Positions 13,701-28,700 of a DNA stretch of 64,000 nt are shown here, one piece after another. The notes below the pieces were generated by a model. The model worked only from the letters and a program-made list of their open reading frames with translations, did not search any database and had not been told where the DNA came from. The position numbers and the translations under genes were made by a program. The stretch comes from Eudromia elegans (taxonomy: Eukaryota; Chordata; Aves; Tinamiformes; Tinamidae): contig PTEX01000012.1 in NCBI GenBank assembly GCA_003342815.1, positions 2,775,761-2,839,760 of the forward strand, in the 5' to 3' direction. How positions within the stretch are numbered: position 1 is the first letter of the stretch; each line of letters starts with the position of its first letter.

Positions 13701-16700
13701 CATGTGAAAACAAAAGCAGAACAGGAATTTGCAAAGCATCCAGAATCTTGTCCACATAAGCTGGAGGAAGGGTGAGAAACACGAAAGAAGCATATTTAAG
13801 AAAACATTTCCAACACTATACTTATTACGAATAAAATACCAATTCATTTCAACCCAACAACCATAATTCAGAAACAATGAGGTATTTTATTCTCAGAGCA
13901 AGTGCACTAAGAAACTGAGAGTATGCTTGTGTATCCCTATTTCATCGTCACTGTATAATGCAGCTGAAATTCCAGACACAATGAAAATACAGCCGAAAAT
14001 AGTGTGAAAAGTCATATTTAAAGACCAGCAAAGAAAGTCACAGCCCAGGCTGACCAGTTAAAGAAAACAAAAGCAAGTCTAAGCCCATTTTAAAAGTTAC
14101 TCACTGAAAAAGGTATTTACAGCTTCATTCCTAAACAAAGAAGTGATCTAAGAATGAAAAACTTACTTGTTTTTCTTAAGCTTTGCTTCTGCTTCCGTAA
14201 CTTGCTTTGTCACTACTGCTATTCTACCAATTCCATCAACTTCCCCATCAGAATTTGCAGGAGACGTGTTGTTCCTCAGTGGGTCAGTTTTAATTAAACG
14301 CTGTTTTTCACGACTAGAACAGATACAGTAAAGGCAAAAATGTTCAGTAATTTCATCAACATTCACTTTTCTGGCTATTCCAATTGCTTTACTATCTTTG
14401 AAACGCAACCTTTCTAGTTAAAGAAAGCTTTCCAGAATAGCATTCAACTACTGTCAAACCAGTTCACACCCAAAGACTTTCTTTGGTATTATTAAAAAAA
14501 AAAAAAAAAAATCAATGAGAAAATTTGAAATAAAGGTAATAAGGATTTTTGGACTCTTTCTTCCAATTGCCAAAGCAGATTAATAAAGAACTAAAAACAA
14601 CATATATTTTAATTTAGCAACAATAAAACTGATTCATACTTGGCAATCTCTTCTTTTAAGAGTCTATATTCTATCTTCTTATCTTCTGGTAAAGCCTCTG
14701 GAGTTCTCATGGGATCATTTTCTTTTTCTAATTTTGAAGAAGCTTTCATTTTTGAGGCCTGTTACAAAGAGGTCCAAATCAATATAACTCACAGAAGTTC
14801 AAAGTATAAGTTTAAAATACTGGCATTTTTAAGTCATTTCAGCACAACTGAAGGCAATTCAAGGTAAGTATCATCAAGTCAGTGGAGGTTTTTTCTCCTT
14901 TTCAACAGCAATTAAAAATAAATTGTTTTAACAAAAAAAATACATTTTACAGAAAATATCCTGTACAAACAAAACACACTTCAATTGGCTTGTAAAATAC
15001 AAGTTACAATGTAAAGGTCCAGACAATTGTAGTGTACTCTTTCTTCTCCTTATCTAATACGATCCAGTACTTCTCAACCTAGTTCTAAACTTTATACTCT
15101 CAATGAGTAGCAGAATCGTTACCAAATCACTACAAATCATTTAAAATAAATAAAGACTGGAATTATTTACCTCAACATTTCTCCTGGCTTCTTTTATCAT
15201 AGATTCTAGTCCTCCAAAAACACTATTAGTCGAGTCAGAGGGCTCTCCATCAGACTCACTATCATCTGAATCATTTAATGTAACCACGACAGACTTGTGC
15301 TTTGGAAGCTGTCAGGGAGGAGGTCAAAGGAGAGGGGGAAAAGAACAATGCTTTATAGCACGAACAAAATATGAAAGCAGGTACAAGTACATACTTACTA
15401 CAAGACAAGGAAATGAGGTTAAATCCCTTCGTGTATGGCACAGCATAACACACCAATTCTAGGCGGCTAGATGTGCAAACCACTAAGATGTGCAATTTCA
15501 CTTATTTTGTCTCAATACTGCAACATGAACATTACTCCAACGTTTACAATCTACTCCCAAATATTTGTAGCATTTTTATGGCTCCACCATCAGAACTCTG
15601 GACTTTACTAAATTTACACTTTAAATTATTTCAGTGATAAAGAAAATTAACAACTGCAAGCAAGTTTTCCTAAGCAATGAAATATCAATCAAGCCTGCAC
15701 TAGAAATGCTGGGCAAATGTGCAGGGACTTCCTTCCCTTTGCCAGGCACTTCTGATGCCTCCTGTGCAACAGCTGTACTTAGCTGAGCTGGCAGTAAGCT
15801 GCTCAGGCAGTTGAACTGGCAGAACACCAACTGTACTTGAACACATGTAACAAGATTAAACACTCTTTGGCAATGCTGCAAGCTGAACCAGCTCAAGGAA
15901 GATCAGATGACTGCCAACTCCAGCACAGAAATATGGAGAAACAGAGAGACAATTTTGATTAGCTTAACAAGTTATGTAGCTACAGTTTGAAAAGAGTCAG
16001 TTTTGAGTCAGATTTCAGGTCTTCTTCCTAAGGCACCTCCAGTAATTAAATACAGTTGCATAAGCTTAACCTCTAAGACAGAGCAGGAAGTCTCCAAGTG
16101 TCTTTTAAAGCACAAAACAAAAGCTATTCTTAAACCGGGAAATATCTGCAGTTTTAACAGTCTCTCAGTGCTGTTCTAAGACATAGTTTCAGTCTGTAGA
16201 ACAGATTACCAAATGTCCAAGACTATGCTAAAAATGCTTGCAAGAGGTAATCGAATAAACAAACCCATGTTAGGAGGCTGTTTCACTAGACAGAGGTCCC
16301 CCAACTGCACAGGAAAAATGCCAAGGTCTGTAACTCAAAACCTGTTCTGAAATATGGTACTGCATACTCAAGCATGCAAAAGTCATAAAGCCTCCCCAAA
16401 CTACGTAATCAGATTTCAGAAGCCTGAAGAATCTACATTTCAGTTATCTTATTTTTAAATTCCTGTGCAAATTTAAATAATTATCACATAGCAATACTCT
16501 CAATTTCTAAATCAAAAAATAGGTTCTCATGAATTCATGTTCTTAAAGGTTCTGTTAAGAAATCAAAAACTATGACAGTTAAAAAAGTGAATAAACACTA
16601 CAAACGATTTCGGTAGTGCTTAAGCTAATAGGAGTTACTGATGCTTTTTCCACATTGAATTGTTTTCACAGAGAAACCTCTTTTGATTAGTCTCCTGCCA

Positions 16701-19700
16701 ACATTAGCTTGACCATAGCTTCTGTGAAATAGTTTGGGGTATAGAAAACCTTACATTCAGGATGTGTGCATTTTAAACAGATTAGTATTTTTAGCCAGCA
16801 GAAATTAGTCAACTCTATCAATTATCACCTATATCTATGCTAGTAACCATTAAGTTAATTAGCAGTTCATATGTTTAATTGATGCTCCAGTGTTCTGCAC
16901 TGTAACACTAAAAAAGCTTGTACGTATTCGCTTGTTCACTTGAACTGGAAACAAATTTCAATTTGTTCTTTTATTAAGAAAAAACACCAATATTTGCTTA
17001 CTGTGATGACTGCTCGGGGAGGCCTTGGTACTCTGACAAACTTTGTATTTTGGACCCGTGGCTGAGACACGGTATTAATACTGACGGCAGATAGATTGCA
17101 TCTTGGCACAGACTGCAAGTGCTCTGGAACAGGAGGTGAAGGTGGACCACTGTTACTTGAGGTTTCCTAGAAAATACGTAAAAAATACAGTCATTAAAAC
17201 ACATATTATAGACAGCTATTTTAGAAAGTATGCTTAAAAAAGACACACCCTAAAACATAATTCTAAGAAACATGAGAAACAAATCCCGCGATGATGCCAA
17301 AAATGCATGCAAGACCATAGAATTCATTCCCAGGCCAACTACACCAGAGACCAGTGACCTTTTAATGCTGCCAAAACAAACAAACAAAACACACACACAA
17401 AAAAAAGCCACTAAATTTTCACACCATTTCACACTTCTCTATCTTTTTCTTTCAGCACCTTGAAGTTTCAGAATTCTTTCAGGAACAAGCAAGAACTTAA
17501 ACTTATAGTTCAAAGGACATCTTCAACTGTTTATTTTTATTTCTTTTGGGTAGACTTTTAGATTATAGAAATTCAGGAAATTTGGTTTTAGGCAGCAGAA
17601 AGGCAGCAAACAAAAAACCCCACTGCACCACACACAACCCAAATGAACAAACCCCACAAACACACACAGAGCACACAGTGAAGTACCTCAGATCGAAAAG
17701 CTCGTTTGTTGGCTAGGGATTTGAGTAACTCTTCTCTTAAGAGCATCTCTTCTTCCTCATCCTCATCTGCAAATGGAGGTTTTGGTGGTTGCTCAGGCTC
17801 TTCAGGTGGAAGAGGCGGGAAAGGTGGAGGTGGCTCAAAAGAAACACAAGAAAGGCCCTCCACATAAAGTTGACTCAAAGATGGCACAGGCTGAAATTAA
17901 AAGGAAAACAAGCGTTTGAAAGTGCTGAGACTTAATGGAGTTTTTTGGGATTATTTATCAAATGTGAAATTACAAAATTATTTCATGGTTTAGAACTAAT
18001 TATAGCTGCAGTGGACTTTAACATCAGAAGTGATTTAAAAATCTAATTAGTTATTAGTTACCAAGATAGTGTAAACAGTAAGTATGCCCAAGCTAACTAT
18101 AAATGAGAATTCAGAATTAGAGGTCGTTTAGCCATAGGAATGTGACTGACCTGGTAGGTTAGCACCAATGGACTAGCTTACTCTGAACTAAAAAAGGTCT
18201 TCAAATAGTTTTACAAATTCCTCTTAGCCCTCCTCCCCAGAAAGAATTTCTTTTAGTCAAGAATTGGAGTATGTGATCTCAGGGGACACTTTCTTTCCTA
18301 ATAAACACACACAGAAAACAGTGGTGGGAAAGACTATTTCATCCATCACATGGACCCTTGGGTGAGAAAAGAGACAACACCTAGTAAACAGGCAAAAAGT
18401 TTGAAAGAAGGATTGTAATGAGCTACAACTTGCTTGTTTTCTCTAGGTAACAAGCTAGAGAGTAAGCACCCCTACATATAAGACCTAGGATTAAAGCTTA
18501 AACTTCCAAGTTGTTATTTTCCAATGTGATACAGACAATTTTTGCTTGCTGTTATGAAATTGCTAGTTCTAACAATAAGGAAGAGAAATTTTTTACTTTA
18601 AAAGAGAGCCTCCTTTGAATTGGAAACTGGATCAGCCAGAAGCAGCCCAGGGTAAGGCTCAAACAAGCCTATCAAGTATTTCCAGGGAATGAACAAAATG
18701 TTCAGAACTGTATCAAACAACATTTTAAATTTAAACTTCATTTTAGAATTGGAAACAAGACCAAATGAGCATTACTAACATTTTCTAAACAGCTTCCTTC
18801 CAAGATTACTTACCGGAATTGGAGGTGGCAGCGGCAAAGAAATTGGTGGTACTGGAGGTGGAAAATACCCTACTGGACACTCAAAGAAAGGAGGTTGCAC
18901 TGGAGAAGAAGCTGCAATTAAAAACAAAATTTATCAAATGTAAGAAGCTGCACAGGTAATTATTAAATAGCAACTTACAACAAAATGAGCAGAGAACTGC
19001 AAGAGAATAGCAACAGCCAACAGAAAATATGCCTAGCAAAGCTTCAGCAAGACTGCACTTTTTTTTTTTTTTTGCACATTCAAATGTAACAACGAAGTAG
19101 TTTAAATGGACCCCAAATTCAGAGTCATAAAATAATTTAGGTTATAGGAAACCTCTGCAAATCATCAAACCCAACTCAAGTGCTCAAAGCAGGACTGGTC
19201 CCAGATCAGGTTTTGCTCAGTACCTTCTTATCCAGTCAAGTTTCACCTCTTCAAGGATACAAACAGCACAACACTTCCACACAACCTCCAGTGTCTGACC
19301 ATCCTCTTTGGGAAAACTTTTTTCCTTAAATCAGACTGGAGTTTCTTTTATTACAATTTGTGTATGTTGCCTTTTTGCGTCCTCCTGTGGCATATTTCTG
19401 AAGAGTTTGCCTCTGCATTCTCTATAACCACTCATTAAGTAGGTAAAGTACAGTAAGAGCTTTTCTTATCCTTCTGAAGACAAACCCATCTCTCCTAGTC
19501 TTTTCTCTTGCATCACGTGCTCAGGCCTCAATGAACTTTGCTGCCATCCACTGGACTCCTTCCAGTAAGCCAGTATTTGCTCATACCGGGAAACAGACAC
19601 AGGGCTCAAGTGTTTATTGTAAGAGGGGAAATAAGCACTGCCATTAACAGTCTTCCCACTCCCAGGAATAGTGTCTGAAGTAGAGCACAGGCCTTTATCT

Positions 19701-22700
19701 CCCAGAGACCTTTGCTGCTGGTTTGTGGTCAGTCTGTGGTCCGCCAGGCCCTTTTCTGCAAAGTTGCTTTCTACCTAGCTAATACTAGGACTTTCCCTTC
19801 TGTACAACTGCTTTGGAATGCACAAGAACAAATTTCACATTATTGCAGTTTCAAAAGTATAAGCCTAAAGGCCTTCAAAAGATCACAAGAGTAGAGATGG
19901 TGTAAACTAACCTGCATAAAAACAGGTCAGTATTAGTTTGTCTTAAAATACTACAGTTCTGTAGCCATACGAGTGCACGTCATCTCAAAAGAATGAATTT
20001 CCTTCCTAAGTGATAGCTCATTTCATACTTTTTAGCCATTTTTAATCAACCAGCATACTGGAAAATTGGAAAAAAGACTTACCTGGAGAGTTAGTTTCGC
20101 TATCTGTATCCATAGCAACCTCATCATAATTATCATACTGATATATCCCTCCTGCGCAGTCCGTAGATGGCTTATCTAAAGCCCATCTCAGGTCTGTATC
20201 TGAAGACTAAACACACAAAAAAGTATACTTAATTTATCTATTATTCTTTTAAAACAGACTAATTAAAAGTGATTTTTAGAAGACAATCAAATTCTGCCTT
20301 TTAATTGCTCTACAAATACAATTCTACTCCACGCATACAAAAAGAGCCAAATGAAAACTAACTTTTAATCAACTTCACAGCAGGTTGCAGTTTTAGATCT
20401 GATCAAGGTGTGTATCTTGACAGATTAGAAAAACACAACCGAAACAAACCATAATAAGACCACATTTCGAAGAAAGCAAGCCACTGAAGCTCTAAAAACA
20501 GGATAATTTTGAAAACATTGAGACAAGCGGCAATCTAATAGCAATGAAAGTTGAGAATGTTTGGTTAGTTAATTTGTATTAGACTACTCTTTGGTCTTTA
20601 TGACTAGTCTCAAATACCTTTACAAGGAGAATACTAATCTATCACTGATTTGCAAGCATACAATTCACACAAAACCTGCCTTACTGAAACCAGAGGGAAC
20701 GCCCATCTAACATGGGATTAAAACACTCACTACTGAAATACCTTTTTTTTTTAAAAGGTTGAGGGGGCAGTGAGGGTGGAGAGGGAGATAATAGAAAGAG
20801 CCAAGTGCAAAAGCAGAAACCATTCATGACTCTACAACACTTGAGCATAGTACAAATTAACTACCCTGCTTCTTGATCTCCTCTTTCCTCCAACTAGCTT
20901 CATGAACCGATTGTACTGCTCTTCTTGATTTGACAGGTCCCTGATTTTTCTGATCTCCTCTTCTCTTTTTCTTCTCTCCTCCTCCTCCTCTTGTTTCCTC
21001 TGGTCTTCCTCTTTCTGACGCCTGTCTTGCTCCTTTTGCTGCTGTATCTTCTTTGATGTCTTTGTCTGTTGTTTCCTCAAAGTTTGCTTGGCTTTAAATA
21101 AAGAGAAATGAGATTAACTATATCTTATCTATACCCTTCTCCAAATCCTACGTTCTTCAGAAGCTGAAAGCATTCTGCAGATGTCAGGGGCTCTGTAGGA
21201 AGGATCAAAGGCTCATCCTCCACCATTTCACATAATGCACCATTTCCCCTCACCCCCGCTCAAAAACACATACGGTTGATAATCATTTTAATAAAATGAG
21301 ACAGATTACCTGTAGCACTGTTTTTCTTTGTTGAGTGTGCTTTTGTACTGGCTTTGACTTTCTGTGTTACAGTTCTTGTTTTTGTTAATTTTTCCTTGCT
21401 TTCCTTCATCACTTGCTGTTCTTTCTGCTGCCATTTTTTACTAGCAGACTGGAGGGCAAGGAGCCTAAGCTGCAATTCAGACATCTCCTCTTCATCATCA
21501 AACAACTTCAAAAAAAAAAAAAGGGAAAACAAAGAAAAGTCAACAAGATATCATTTAATAGCCCACTATTCAAAAAGTCTTTAAAAGTCTGTCTTAAAAT
21601 GTTTTAACCAAGGCAAAGTTTAGAAATCCTACTGTACTAGTCAGCGTTGTTCCTTAGGAACAGAACAGCTTATTCCTGAAATGTCTCTTGACTACGATTT
21701 TTGGAAAATAGCTGTCAATGTTTAACACAAAATGGCTCAGCTACAGAGGAATACTTTCTTACCTTTTCAGATGTAACATCTGAAGTGCTAAGCTTTCGCA
21801 CTAGGGTTTGTTCTTTGTCTTCTGCACCTTTCAAAACAAAAATATCACATTTTTGAATGAGTTATCTGTCATAAAACTCAAAAATAATAAAAAAGAATGT
21901 TGAGAATTGATTTCTTAAGAAGATACTTCATATCACTGGTTCAGTGTACAAAAGGACTGTGTGAGCAAATTAAGAATCATTTATATAAAACAATGAATCT
22001 GACAAATCTACATCCCTTAAGATGCCATAACTAGGGGTTTGGTTTTTTTTTCTTTTAAAGTAATTGTCCATCCTAAGGAGGACATGTGCTTCCCCTAGAA
22101 GCAAAGAGAGAAAAAAAAGATTTAGGAGCCAAGGGGAATATAGGCTCCTCTCCATCTGTTTTACTTTGTCATCTCTTATTAATTGTTGTCCTGAGTATTT
22201 CAGATTCCACTAGTAGCTATTTCAAGTAGTGATCAGTCTACTACAGAACTAAATACAATGGTCCAGAGCTGGAATAAGAATACACTTGCACCCACCATTC
22301 CATCCCAAAGAAAACTTAAAGGAGTCATTCTTCGAAAATGGATAATAAATAGCATTGCCTTCATTCTAAACATTACACAATTAATATGTTTAGCTATCCA
22401 GAAGTCATATATGCATGGAACGAGAAGTGGGAATAAATATTTAGAGAGAGGTCTGCCGGTCTCTTCTTTTATTAGCCCTTTTTCAGATGAAGATTCCCAC
22501 ATTTTCAAACTGGTAGAAAATAATATTGCACTCAACTTTTAGTCTTCTCAGAAGACTATGAGAAGTCATGATTAAATAGACATGCCTAAGATGTATAGTC
22601 TAAAATATACCAAGACTTTATACTGAAACAAAAATGATATATAACAAATGCAGAAGGCTTTCCTGCTTCTACATGTGTGCATTCAAAAAATGCACATGTA

Positions 22701-25700
22701 TAAGACAAAGAAATATCTAATGGCCATGCATACTTGAAAAGTATTCAGAACATTACACGCAAATATCTTCACGATTCAATTCCAAGATGAAAGCCAAGAG
22801 ATGCAGGTGGTACTAACTGTGGTAACAGTTTCTATGATGTGCATAAGGACATAGCACACAACCTAAACACCCTTTCAGGTCAAAAGAGAGAGATGTAGGG
22901 AGAACAGACTAGGCAGCAATGAAAAGACAGCAGGGGATATTGTGAAGTTTCTACCAAGTTTACTTTGCTTTCTAGAACTAAGACAAGCTCTTCAACTCCA
23001 ACAGTCTAAAGGGACATCCAGTACACTGGATACATCCACCGGAAATAATTATCACGGGAAAAGTGAATGCTTAATACATGCAGAATTATATATACACAGT
23101 TGCCCAACAATCTGCAGCAGCTAACATCAGCTAGCTACTGTAGCTTTGAAAACCTGTATTACTATACTCTTACAAAGCATCACTCATCTGGTTTAAACTG
23201 ACCTTTTTAAAATCATTTTTATGCAATACCCATTATCTGGTGCACGAAATTTAAGATGCTCTTAATACACATACTGTAGCATCTATTTCTACTTGAATAT
23301 TAAACTGCATTCTCAACTTCAGTGTTTTTAAATTTAACTTTACTATTACTGCTTTTTTCTCTTTCAGTTTCCCTTCAGGCTTTGTCTCCTACACTCACAT
23401 ACTCAAGATATGAAACACTGATTTTCAGTGTTCTAGTCTTACCCTACTTCATCTTCTTACTAATTACTTGTACTCTTTCTCAATCCCTCCACTTACTGTT
23501 GTCTCTTCCCACTCAAATTGAGGGTTTAGGCACATTGACAAATTGGCTAACATAAGATGACACACGATATGCGTTAGTGCACCCTCAGCCATAGCACACA
23601 TGATTTACTGGAACAAGGTGAAGAATAGGCAGTTCACATACCTGAAATACCATCCTCTTCACCTAGAGTCCAGAACTATCTCAGTTCTGTTCAATATGCT
23701 TATTCCACCCTCCAGATATATTTCTTCTATGAATCTTTTTCTATTCCTAGTCTAGTGAGAAAGTCTCACAAACATGTGTTACCAAAAAAAACTATCAAAT
23801 ATAAATGAAGATGTCTAAATACCATTTTCCTTTTCAGATCAAAATAAGAATATTTTTGCATCACCAAAAGAGACATGAGTAGGCAAAAAGCAAAATAGAA
23901 GGAAAACTCTCAACTGGAAAGCAATGAAAAACCCTTAATGGAAAGGCAATGATTTTGCTGTGAACAACAATTATAACTTTCAGTCTCATTCTCTCCTTTC
24001 TGCCAAAGTGTAATACAGGGCATGTGTGGGGCTTGTTGGTTTTTTTTTAAGTAAAAAAAAACCCCACCCACAATTTCAAGGAATTAATGAAAACACAATG
24101 GAAATACATCACTTAAAAGCTTGAGTAATATTTTTATGTTTGTCAAAATCAGGCTGAAAGTTTTAAAAGGCCATCCTCACATCCCTTCCTAGTGAAAAAT
24201 AATTACTATGTTATTGTAATGCATCTTTCAATAAAAAGCTATATTTGACCTTTATAATGATAAAATGTCGTTACTGTTTTAACTCCAAGCTCCCCAGAAA
24301 AAGAAACCAAATGTTGTACGGGTTATTCCTGGCTTAATTTACATTTTTTATTCTATTCCTTTGGAAGAAGTATGCGTACGAATGACTAATTAAATAAAAA
24401 TTTCTCTTTCAGGGGCTATAATTCAGAAACATGTTATATCCAGCTCTGGAGCACCTTATTCTAAAATTTCTTTGCCACCGAGAAGACCTAACACTTCTGC
24501 TGACAAAAAAATGGAGGGATCATGCATTCAGATGCAGAAATAGAATTCATCTTCTTGCATGAAATATCTTAATTTGATTTGGTGTGGGCAACTAAGTTTG
24601 TAACTGCGAGAAAATATATGCATATATGTATGTAGATAGACATATGTTTCTTCAACTTCCTTAGCAGCACGCTTTTCTCATTAATCATTCCAAATAAAAC
24701 ATGTATCAGCTTTATTTAGTGATATAATAATCCATTTTAGACTTTTTGACTAAAAAGTTGATTCCTTTAAAAATATAGCAAACCAGTATTTTAATTCAAG
24801 TAGTAATCCATTCCCCAAAACATAATAATAAAAGATGCTTAAATGGTAAGCTAAAATAATTTTACAAATATTTACCTTGGTTAGATTCTGTGACTTCAGA
24901 TTTTTGTGATGACTGCTTTGTTCCTTCTTTGATTTTTTTTAATCTGCTCCTCTCAGCTGGAGTAGGCAGTTTTTGTCTGAGAGGTTTCAGTTCAAATGCC
25001 TGAAAGGCTATCACCTGACTTTTCTCCTCAGGAGATACTTCTTTTATAGCATCTGCTGTAATACTGTCATTTTCTACAGTTATTTGGTCCTCAGCATCCA
25101 CAGTTTTATCATCATTGTGTTGCTCAGTTTCTTCCCTGTTGCTCAGAGCCAGTCTTTCATCTTTATTAATGTATTCAAGCTCAAGCTGTATCTGCTTATA
25201 CTTCAAGAGCAGATCCTCAAAACTTTCTTCCACAGAATTTTCATTTTTGGAAGAGTAGTTCTGTTTTCTTGATGGAGACCTTCCAAAAGTTTTGGCTGAA
25301 TTATTGGTTAAGAAACTTAAATTATTTATAAACTTGAAACAGTAGATGTATTACTAATGAAGACAAAATTATGCCAAACAGAACTTAATTCTCATCCAAT
25401 CAATTCTCATTGATTAGACTTCAATTTTACCTTAGGTCTAGCTTGAAAAGTCAGTTATAAAACAATAAGAGCAGCATTTAAAAAAAATAAAAACACATCC
25501 ACGACTATATGTGACTCCTAATATATATAATCATTGCATATTACATATAATAGGAGTCTTCTCTCTCTTGCTCACAATGTCACTTTGGGAACAGCAGCTC
25601 TAACAGTGACAAGTTTCTACCGTAGCTCACATGAGAGGGCAAGTCAACCTGGTGAGTTAATAGTTCTACTATTGGTTCCATACTTGATGGTTTGAAAAAG

Positions 25701-28700
25701 ACTAGCTAAATTCATTCTTATTTTATCCTTTCCAAAAAGGCTGTTAAGATCTAGCCATGGCACAGTTAAAAGCTAAACTAATTGTAGTCTAATAAATGGA
25801 GTAAAGCATCAAATAATCATGTGGGTGGTGTATGAAGACAGGAAAGGTGCTAAACACTTGTCACAAAATATTAAAAACCTCAAAAGAGGATTTGAAATCA
25901 TTACTCAGACCTGGCTTATTACGGATATCCAAGATACAGATTGTCTAGATGCTTGTTTTGACAAGTTGTCCAAGACAGGCAGTGGAAACACAGTTCAGCA
26001 TCCAGTAGATCCTTCTAGCTCTCCCTGCTAGCCATCCAGTTTATTTTACCTTAACCCAAGACTTAGAAACCTACATCACCCAGTAAAAAATTAAGCCACG
26101 AAAAAGATATTTTAGGCCACTGAGTTAGATGTGATTCATTCAACTTTCAGTGTCAATCCCCAGTGGTAACAGCTGGCTTGACTTTTAAATAACTTGAAAT
26201 GCTTTTTCACTAATGTCATAGCTTAAAACAATAAACAGAGTAAAACGTAAAGTTAAAATAGATGTTCTTTGAACACCAAGACAGTGAACAGAGAAGATGA
26301 CTTTGTCTTCTGCTTACAACACGCACCATCAACTTGGATGTTTCACTATGTTAACTTTAACACAGATTTGAAGAATCTTGATATGCATCCTATAAAAACA
26401 ACTTCTCTAATATCAGAAATTTTTTTTGCTATATAAAAACTCCATCACAAAAGCCAAGATTTTAAAAATTCTACATACAGAATTCAAGACTGTATGGAGG
26501 GCTGAGACACAGATTGGAATGTATTAAAAAGTTATTCCTCTACCAACTCAGAAGAACCTTCATCATGCAAAAAAATAAAAACACTACCAATGAAATCAGC
26601 AATCAGATGTATAAAAATGTTTACAGGGAAAAGTTAACAATTCAATGACAAACAGAAAATCACATTTTGTCCCACCTTTCAGACTTTAAAATCCACAACT
26701 CTAAATAAGAATTTCTGCAGAACACTACCACTTACCCAGACACCTTCATCTGACAGTTTCTAGGAACTAGGGGGGAGCAGGGGAAGTCTGTTAAGTGCTA
26801 GTACCCACAGAAGAGATTTCTCCCACTGCTACGCTCCCATTCCTAGTCACACACTCCTACACAGCAAGTGTACTAGTCCCAAGAAGGAAACCAAGGATAA
26901 AGAACCAAAAAATATGCAGGTATCTCTCAATAGATATCTTAAATAGTTCACATCCATGCAGAAATCTACACAGTACTCTAAGCCAACAGACTCTGCATAA
27001 TGACCGAGGGCCTCTTCTGAAGTCATGAGTCCTTAAATTATGCTCCTACTCCACTAACATCAGCATCTGATATTAAAATTGTGTAATACTAATTCTTTTA
27101 TGTAAAAGGCTATACAAAATACAGGGAAAAAAAAGTAAGTTATACTTTATAGAAATATTCATCCTTCCTTCCTGTACAGCCCATAAATAATTGAATGTCA
27201 TTTATTAAGGAGCAATAGCATTAGATCATTCTCTGCAATGTTTAAACAGAGGATTGTATATAAGTATCAGGTTTATATACTTTTTTTCTCAATTGTTTCT
27301 TTTGCTTTGAAATGGGAGTTATTGCTTTCTGAATGCTCTTTTAATTAAGATGGACAAAGATTTTATACTAACATTAATAACGACTGCAAGGTCTGTTAAG
27401 TGTGATCACCATTTGCCCTACAAACTACTGGCTCCACAGAAAGCCATTTTCTAGAGCTTAGAGCAACATAGAGAATTAAGAGACTTAAAATCTATTTTCA
27501 GTACTAGAACTGCCTTACTGTATGACCTTGGGTAAATCACATCTTCACTTGTTTAAGGCCTCAAGATAAGAGAAATATTCTCAAATGAAAAGTTCTTATA
27601 AAGACTTCAGTAAGCTTCTAATATTACCTGAGGAAATTAAATAAAAATAGGTCTTTACCATATGTTCTCTTCGCATACCCGTAAAAACAAAGTTAATGAC
27701 ACTGATAAGTGATCTTGGATATAAAATAACAGCAAAATGTAATGAGCAGCTCTGTAGGCCCAAATCCCTGGCATAGGCAGGAAAAAAAATCCCACAAGCA
27801 ACACTGCAAAAACCCACGTGTGCCTTTATACAGAAAAAAATTGTGTTCCATTATTACCCATCTGCCCATGTAAAATATAATCACTTCACATAAGCCCTGC
27901 TCAAGTTTGGTTTAAAAAATAGCTTCAAGCTTGCCTAGAGCTGTGCGTTAACACTCTCTGAAAGAGCTGTAAGCAAAACCAAATTAAAAAAAAAAGTGGA
28001 TCCTTCATTACCCAATGCCAAAAATTAACGAGCCCAGGGTTTCAGCTTTACAACTATGACTCCGTACAACGGTAATTACACGCATTGCACTGACCCCGCT
28101 CTGCACAATATACGCTCTCCGGGCTAAAAAGCAGTAACTGCCCGAGACCCGAGCGACCTCGGCTTTGTGCCGGGCTGGGAATTTCTGCCGGTGGGGCCCC
28201 GCTCCGCGGCAAAGACCCTGCTTCCCCGCGGGGGGCAGGGCAGGGAAGGGGCCGGGAGCCGCCCCGCACGTCTTAAGGATACACTTGCGAGGCGAGGGCT
28301 CCCTCCAGGCCTGGCCGCCGCTGAAGCCACCGCCCGCTGCGGGCGGCCTGCCCGGCGCGTTGCCGCCGCGCTCGCCGCCGCGGCTCCTGCCCCAGCGGCC
28401 GCCGCCGCGGTAGGGTCGCCCGCGGAAGCGGAACCGGTCCAGGGCGTTATGGCTGCGCTCCCAGAACGACAGCCGCGGGCCGGGCTCCGCGTGCGGGCCC
28501 GAGGGCATCCGCGGCAGCGGCGGCGGGTGCGGGCGGAAGGGCTCCTTGGGCCGGTAGCCGCCGTGGCCGTGCAGGTGGCCCATGTCCGGCGGCGGCTGGT
28601 GGCGCGAGCGGGGGAAGCGGCNNNNNNNNNNNNNNNNNNNNNNNNNNNNNNNNNNNNNNNNNNNNNNNNNNNNNNNNNNNNNNNNNNNNGGCCGCCCGCC

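Noticed and set aside
17272-17463. Possible box C/D small RNA in the intron near gatgatgcc
   Set aside because: A C-box-like start is present but no matching D box and closing stem were found.
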